Assembly (NCBI GenBank): GCA_946497265.1 | Contig: CAMMKL010000011.1 | Location: 1 to 16,818, forward strand | DNA: 16,818 nt | Origin: an uncultured Clostridia bacterium | GTDB lineage: Bacteria > Bacillota > Clostridia > Oscillospirales > Acutalibacteraceae | Direction of reading: 5' to 3' | In this document: positions 13,916 to 16,818 of the stretch, one piece after another | How positions within the stretch are numbered: the first letter of the stretch is position 1 | Layout: each line of letters opens with the position of its first letter | The notes under the pieces: generated by a model | What the model saw: only the letters and a program-made list of their open reading frames with translations | What the model was told of the DNA's origin: nothing | Databases searched by the model: none | Program-made: the position numbers and the translations under genes

Positions 13916-14302
13916 GTGGAAGAACCCAGTAAATCGCCTTCCCACAGTCAAGCTCCCTCCAATGGCCAAACGGACAATACCAAATTGTTTTCCGTTTTGG
14001 CTTATATACCGTTTTTGTGGCTGATCGGCCTTTTGGCAGACAGAAAGAATCCTACCGTGGTTTTCCATGTAAACCAAGGGATTATACTTACCATCTGCAG
14101 CGCTGTGCTTAACATAGCGGTGGGGATTTTAGGTTCTATTTTGGTCTTTCTTCTTCCCATCCTTGTGGTTTTGACCAGTTTGGTTACCATAGTGGTCAGC
14201 TTGGTGGAGGTCTCTTTTCTGGTAATCGGTATTATCAATGCGGTAAACGGAGCAGAAAAACCTCTTCCGTTCATTGGCAGATTGTTTGTGGTGGTTAAAT
14301 AA
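13916..14302 (+). CDS. DUF4870-like small membrane protein, second of a tandem pair
   Basis: A 128-aa membrane protein starting at GTG 13916, 7 bases after a perfect AGGAGGT (13902-13908). A hydrophilic Ser/Pro/Gln-rich N-terminus (about 1-22) precedes hydrophobic segments at about 24-41, 55-80 and 82-110. FSVLAYIPFLWLIG, VVFHVNQGIILT and KPLPFIGRLF align with the same three landmarks in the preceding protein, so this is a local duplication. An upstream ATG in this frame lies inside the previous gene and has no ribosome binding site. The gene ends before a terminator. Confidence 0.8.
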   Translation: MEEPSKSPSHSQAPSNGQTDNTKLFSVLAYIPFLWLIGLLADRKNPTVVFHVNQGIILTICSAVLNIAVGILGSILVFLLPILVVLTSLVTIVVSLVEVSFLVIGIINAVNGAEKPLPFIGRLFVVVK

Positions 14303-14307
14303 GGGAA

Positions 14308-14355
14308 TTTGCCGGGCGTATCATACATTTCCCGGCAAAGGGGGAAGCCCTTTTT
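14308..14355 (+). terminator. Terminator of the cyclophilin/membrane protein unit
   Basis: Two mutually exclusive hairpins are visible: TTTGCCGGG/CCCGGCAAA (14308-14316 with 14331-14339), and AAAGGG/CCCTTT (14337-14342 with 14348-14353) ending in TTTTT. The second is the more terminator-like. Confidence 0.65.
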
Positions 14356-14372
14356 GAAGAATATAATTTAAA

Positions 14373-14419
14373 AATAAATATGGAGTATATTTCAACACGA
14401 AATATACTCCATATTTATT
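14373..14419. repeat. Perfect 20-bp AT-rich inverted repeat (hairpin)
   Basis: Arms 14373-14392 and 14400-14419 are perfectly complementary over 20 bp around a 7-nt loop (CAACACG). The core is TATGGAGTATATTTC. It lies between convergent units, and on the minus strand it is followed by TTTTT-type sequence, so it may terminate rex. Its length and perfection exceed an ordinary terminator and suggest a possible dispersed palindromic repeat. Confidence 0.7.
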
Positions 14420-14553
14420 GTATAACGTTTGATGGAATGGCAACAGTCCCTTTGTAAGGAAGGATAAGTCCGCTTCTCTTCAATTGCGCCTGCTGGCCAA
14501 ATGCCTTTACGATCAGACATACCTTGGATATCAACGGAGGTAGCGAAGCGCAG

Positions 14554-15195
14554 TCAGTCTTTATTTTTTTCTGAAATCCGGTAACAAAGGGTCATCAGGC
14601 TGTCGCTCATATGAACATTTTCCACAATGACGTCGCTGTGCCGGATAGTCAAATCATAATGGCTGAAATTCCAGTAATTTTTGATTCCCAGGGCGTACAT
14701 ACCTTCCGCCAACTGGGCCACAGAGTCGCGAGGGACACACAGCACCGCCATATCCGGTTTATTTTGCCGGCAAAAGCTTTCCAGTTGGTCAATGGGAAGT
14801 ACCTTGATGCCTCGGATTTCGCCGCCGATCAAAGACGGATTTTTATCAAAAATACCCGTCATGGTAAAGCCGCGTGCTTCAAAGCTCATGTGAGTAGCCA
14901 CCGCCCGCCCCAAATTTCCAGCGCCGATTAGGATCGCACGGTAACTGTGGGAGAGGCCTAGGATGTTGCCGATTTCTTTTTGCAATTGATCTACTAGGTA
15001 ACCGTAACCCTGCTGCCCAAACCCGCCAAAGCAGTTCAGATCCTGCCGGATCTGGGAGGCGGTCAGCCCCATTTTTATTGAGAGCTCACGGGAAGAAATC
15101 CGCACAACCCCTTTATCCCGAAGCTCGGAGAGAAAACGATAATAACGGGGAAGCCTGCGGACGACGGACATCGAAATATGATCACGTTTCGGCAT
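14554..15195 (-). CDS. rex: Redox-sensing transcriptional repressor Rex
   Basis: Rex senses the NADH/NAD+ ratio and represses fermentation and electron-transfer genes until NADH accumulates. The 213-aa length is normal. The N-terminal winged helix (about 1-80) has SVVRRLPRYYRFLSEL, then SSRELSIKMGLTASQIRQDL and FGGFGQQGYGY. The Rossmann domain (about 85-210) has the GxGxxG motif LIGAGNLG (Gly91, Gly93, Gly96), and a C-terminal domain-swap helix follows. GGAAG at 15206-15210 precedes the ATG by 10 bases. It starts 35 bases after icd with no terminator between, so it appears to be the last gene of an acn-icd-rex unit. No good Rex operator (TTGTTAA-N4-TTAACAA type) was found in the window. Confidence 0.96.
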   Translation of the reverse strand: MPKRDHISMSVVRRLPRYYRFLSELRDKGVVRISSRELSIKMGLTASQIRQDLNCFGGFGQQGYGYLVDQLQKEIGNILGLSHSYRAILIGAGNLGRAVATHMSFEARGFTMTGIFDKNPSLIGGEIRGIKVLPIDQLESFCRQNKPDMAVLCVPRDSVAQLAEGMYALGIKNYWNFSHYDLTIRHSDVIVENVHMSDSLMTLCYRISEKNKD

Positions 15196-15230
15196 AGTAT
15201 CAAGACTTCCTTTTTTGTAACGATAGGCGG

Positions 15231-16448
15231 TTATTGGTTCAGTAGTTTTTTAAGGCGGATACCAATTTCCTTTAGGAAAGTTTCGGTATCGACCTTGGTT
15301 TTGTTTTCCAATGAGGAGAGTAAGTAGAGGTCGCCGGTCATAACGCCGTCTTCAATGGTTTGGATCGAGGCCTGCTCCAGCTTGTCGGCAAAGTCTACCA
15401 GCTTAGGCAGTTGATCCAGCTCGCCCCTTTTGCGCAAAGCGCCCGACCAGGCGAAGAGGGTGGCCATGGAGTTGGTGGAGGTCTTTTCGCCTTTGAGGTG
15501 CTTATAATAGTGGCGCTGTACGGTACCGTGAGCGGCTTCGTATTCGTATACGCCGTCGGGGGATACCAGCACAGAGGTCATCATAGCGAGGCTGCCGAAG
15601 GCGGTGGCTACCATATCGCTCATCACGTCGCCGTCATAATTCTTGCAGGCCCAAATATAACCGCCTTCTGAACGAACCACACGCGCGACCGCATCGTCGA
15701 TCAGGGTATAAAAGTATTCGATACCGGCCGCTTCGAATTTTTCTTTGTATTCGGCATCGTAAATTTCTTGGAAAATATCTTTAAAGCGGTGGTCGTATTT
15801 TTTGGAAATAGTATCTTTGGTAGCAAACCACAGATCCTGTTTGGTATCCAGAGCAAAATTGAAGCAGGCGCGGGCAAAACTGCCGATGGATGCATCGATG
15901 TTGTGCAGCCCCTGCAAGATGCCGGGCGTTTTGAAATCGTGGATCAGGGCGCGGGTTTCCTCACCTTGTTCATTGGTTACCACAAGTTCCGCTTTGCAGC
16001 CGGCTTCCACCCGCATTTCCGTATTCTTATACACGTCGCCGTAGGCGTGACGGGCGATGGTGATCGGCTTTTTCCAACTGGGGATGAACGGGGTGATTCC
16101 TTTGACAATAATAGGGGTGCGGAATACCGTGCCGTCGAGGATCGCGCGGATGGTGCCGTTCGGGGATTTCCACATTTCTTTAAGATTATATTCTTTGATA
16201 CGTTCGGCGTTCGGCGTAATGGTGGCGCACTTGACCGCGACACCATATTTTTTGGTGGCTTCGGCGGCGTCAAAAGTTACCTGGTCGTTTGTCTGGTCGC
16301 GGTATTCCAGTCCCAGATCGGAATACTCCGTCTTCAGGTCGATCTAGGGGGGCCGAAGAATATCCTTGGTCATCTTCCAGATGATGCGGGTCATTTCGTC
16401 GCCGTCCATTTCGACGAGCGGGGTTTTCATTTGAATTTTATCTGCCAT
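15231..16448 (-). pseudogene. icd: NADP-dependent isocitrate dehydrogenase with an in-frame amber codon
   Basis: This is a eukaryotic-like (IDH1-type) dimeric NADP enzyme that oxidises isocitrate to 2-oxoglutarate. From the ATG at 16448 (AAGGAG 16457-16462) the frame encodes 405 codons, the full family length, but codon 35 is TAG (minus strand 16346-16344). N-terminal MADKIQMKTPLVEMDGDEMT and TRIIWKMTKDIL precede the stop; IDLKTEYSDLGLEYRDQTND follows it in the same frame. The Tyr of the homologous LIFPYVEL stretch in human IDH1 aligns with the stop. Downstream are intact KSPNGTIR, RHAYGD, NYDGDVMSD and the NADP-selective GTVQRHY motif. No other disruption is seen. Either this is a nonsense allele, a sequence error, or read through. 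Translation restarting at the ATG at 16175 would lack the nucleotide-fold N-terminus and is unlikely to work. Confidence 0.85.
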
Positions 16449-16491
16449 GGGAATTTCTCCTTCCAATCAATTGTTGTCCAGTCCCGTGGGG

Positions 16492-16818
16492 TCAGCTATT
16501 TTGCTCCCGGGTGTAGTTGAGCAAGCCGCCGGCCAGTACAATGGCGCGCTGGCGTTCGGAAAGCACGGCCTCGGTTTCAAAATCGAAGCCTTTGGTCACG
16601 TTGCGAACGACGACCTTGCCGCCTTCGTCAATCTGACGGCGGGCGTCGGCAATTTCCAACTCGTCCATCTGGTCAATCTTATCATACACCGACTCGTCGG
16701 CAAATACCAGGGGAAGGATACCGGCATTGGCAAGTTTGGAAAGGTGGTAGCGGGCAAGGCTCTTGGCGATGACCGCCTTTACGCAGGGATAAAGCGGAAC
16801 AAAGGCGGGGTGCTCAGG
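16492..16818 (-). CDS. acn: Aconitate hydratase, C-terminal part (5' end outside window)
   Basis: About 108 C-terminal residues of an aconitase-family hydratase, which interconverts citrate and isocitrate. Visible are EHPAFVPLYPCVKAVIAKSL, a GILPLVFADES stretch, and the characteristic end LSERQRAIVLAGGLLNYTRE. The swivelling C-terminal domain of single-chain bacterial aconitases ends this way. The gene runs off the window. A GTG inside the visible part is not a true start, because the frame continues upstream to the edge. It ends 43 bases before icd, so acn and icd form one unit for the citrate-to-2-oxoglutarate branch. The edge codon reads Pro where the canonical SREH motif has Arg. Aconitase is more likely than isopropylmalate dehydratase because of the C-terminal tail and the neighbour. 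Confidence 0.9.
   Translation of the reverse strand, partial: PEHPAFVPLYPCVKAVIAKSLARYHLSKLANAGILPLVFADESVYDKIDQMDELEIADARRQIDEGGKVVVRNVTKGFDFETEAVLSERQRAIVLAGGLLNYTREQNS

Noticed and set aside
14420..14553. Short minus-strand open frame (about 43 codons, starting MSDRKG) downstream of rex
   Set aside because: No Shine-Dalgarno site at a proper distance and no recognisable similarity; it ends inside the palindrome.
15196..15230. Possible Rex operator upstream of rex
   Set aside because: TTGTAAC and GGTTATTGG are present but do not form the required inverted repeat.
16344..16346. Genome-wide amber reassignment or pyrrolysine as explanation of the icd stop
   Set aside because: At least five other genes in the window end at TAG, and the position is a buried aromatic site in homologues, not a known pyrrolysine site.
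15768..16520. 250-codon plus-strand open frame opposite icd
   Set aside because: Antisense to conserved icd sequence and extends across the acn-icd gap; no ribosome binding site and no family likeness.

Overview
The window looks like a chromosomal housekeeping segment of a low-GC-lineage Firmicute, most likely a spore-forming member of the Clostridia (Oscillospirales/Ruminococcaceae-like). The support is a T-box leader on pheST, an IreB-family protein, a Rex regulator, an acpS/nnr/lipoprotein/mazF neighbourhood resembling the acpS-ydcC-alr-ndoA region of Bacillus, a CotF-type spore coat pair, and strong AGGAGG ribosome binding sites. I see no CRISPR array, insertion sequence, prophage or rRNA/tRNA gene.

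Layout. The 3' part of purD (1-767) ends at a strong terminator. A 500-bp intergenic stretch follows, holding a GC-rich multi-hairpin element (936-1046), small palindromes and a clear sigma-A promoter for a pyridoxamine-phosphate-oxidase-like protein (1285-1782). That gene converges on a conserved 99-aa protein of unknown function (1878-2177, minus) over a shared bidirectional terminator. The minus-strand block 2318-6407 is the phenylalanyl-tRNA synthetase operon: promoter, Phe T-box leader with a UUC specifier, pheS, pheT, then ireB, which also has its own good promoter.

The plus-strand block 6539-9712 holds a DUF6106-like membrane protein, acpS, nnr (NAD(P)HX epimerase/dehydratase) and a lipoprotein. 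The first three overlap one another; a terminator ends the block. mazF follows with its own promoter, a leader of about 130 nt containing two inverted repeats, and no antitoxin gene. It is followed by two small ferritin-like/CotF-like coat proteins. A convergent terminator pair separates these from tpx and a triple-S1-domain protein (both minus). Next, on the plus strand, come a lipoprotein cyclophilin and two tandem paralogous small membrane proteins. The window ends with a minus-strand acn-icd-rex cluster: two enzymes of the oxidative citrate-to-2-oxoglutarate branch together with the NADH-sensing repressor.

The strongest anomaly is an in-frame amber codon at codon 35 of icd, exactly where homologues carry an aromatic residue, with full-length conserved sequence on both sides. 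Other items worth attention are the antitoxin-less mazF with its structured leader, the perfect 20-bp AT-rich hairpin at 14373-14419, and the compact multi-branched element at 936-1046. Nothing in the window amounts to a clearly new multi-gene system; the novelty is in intergenic structure and in gene-order departures.
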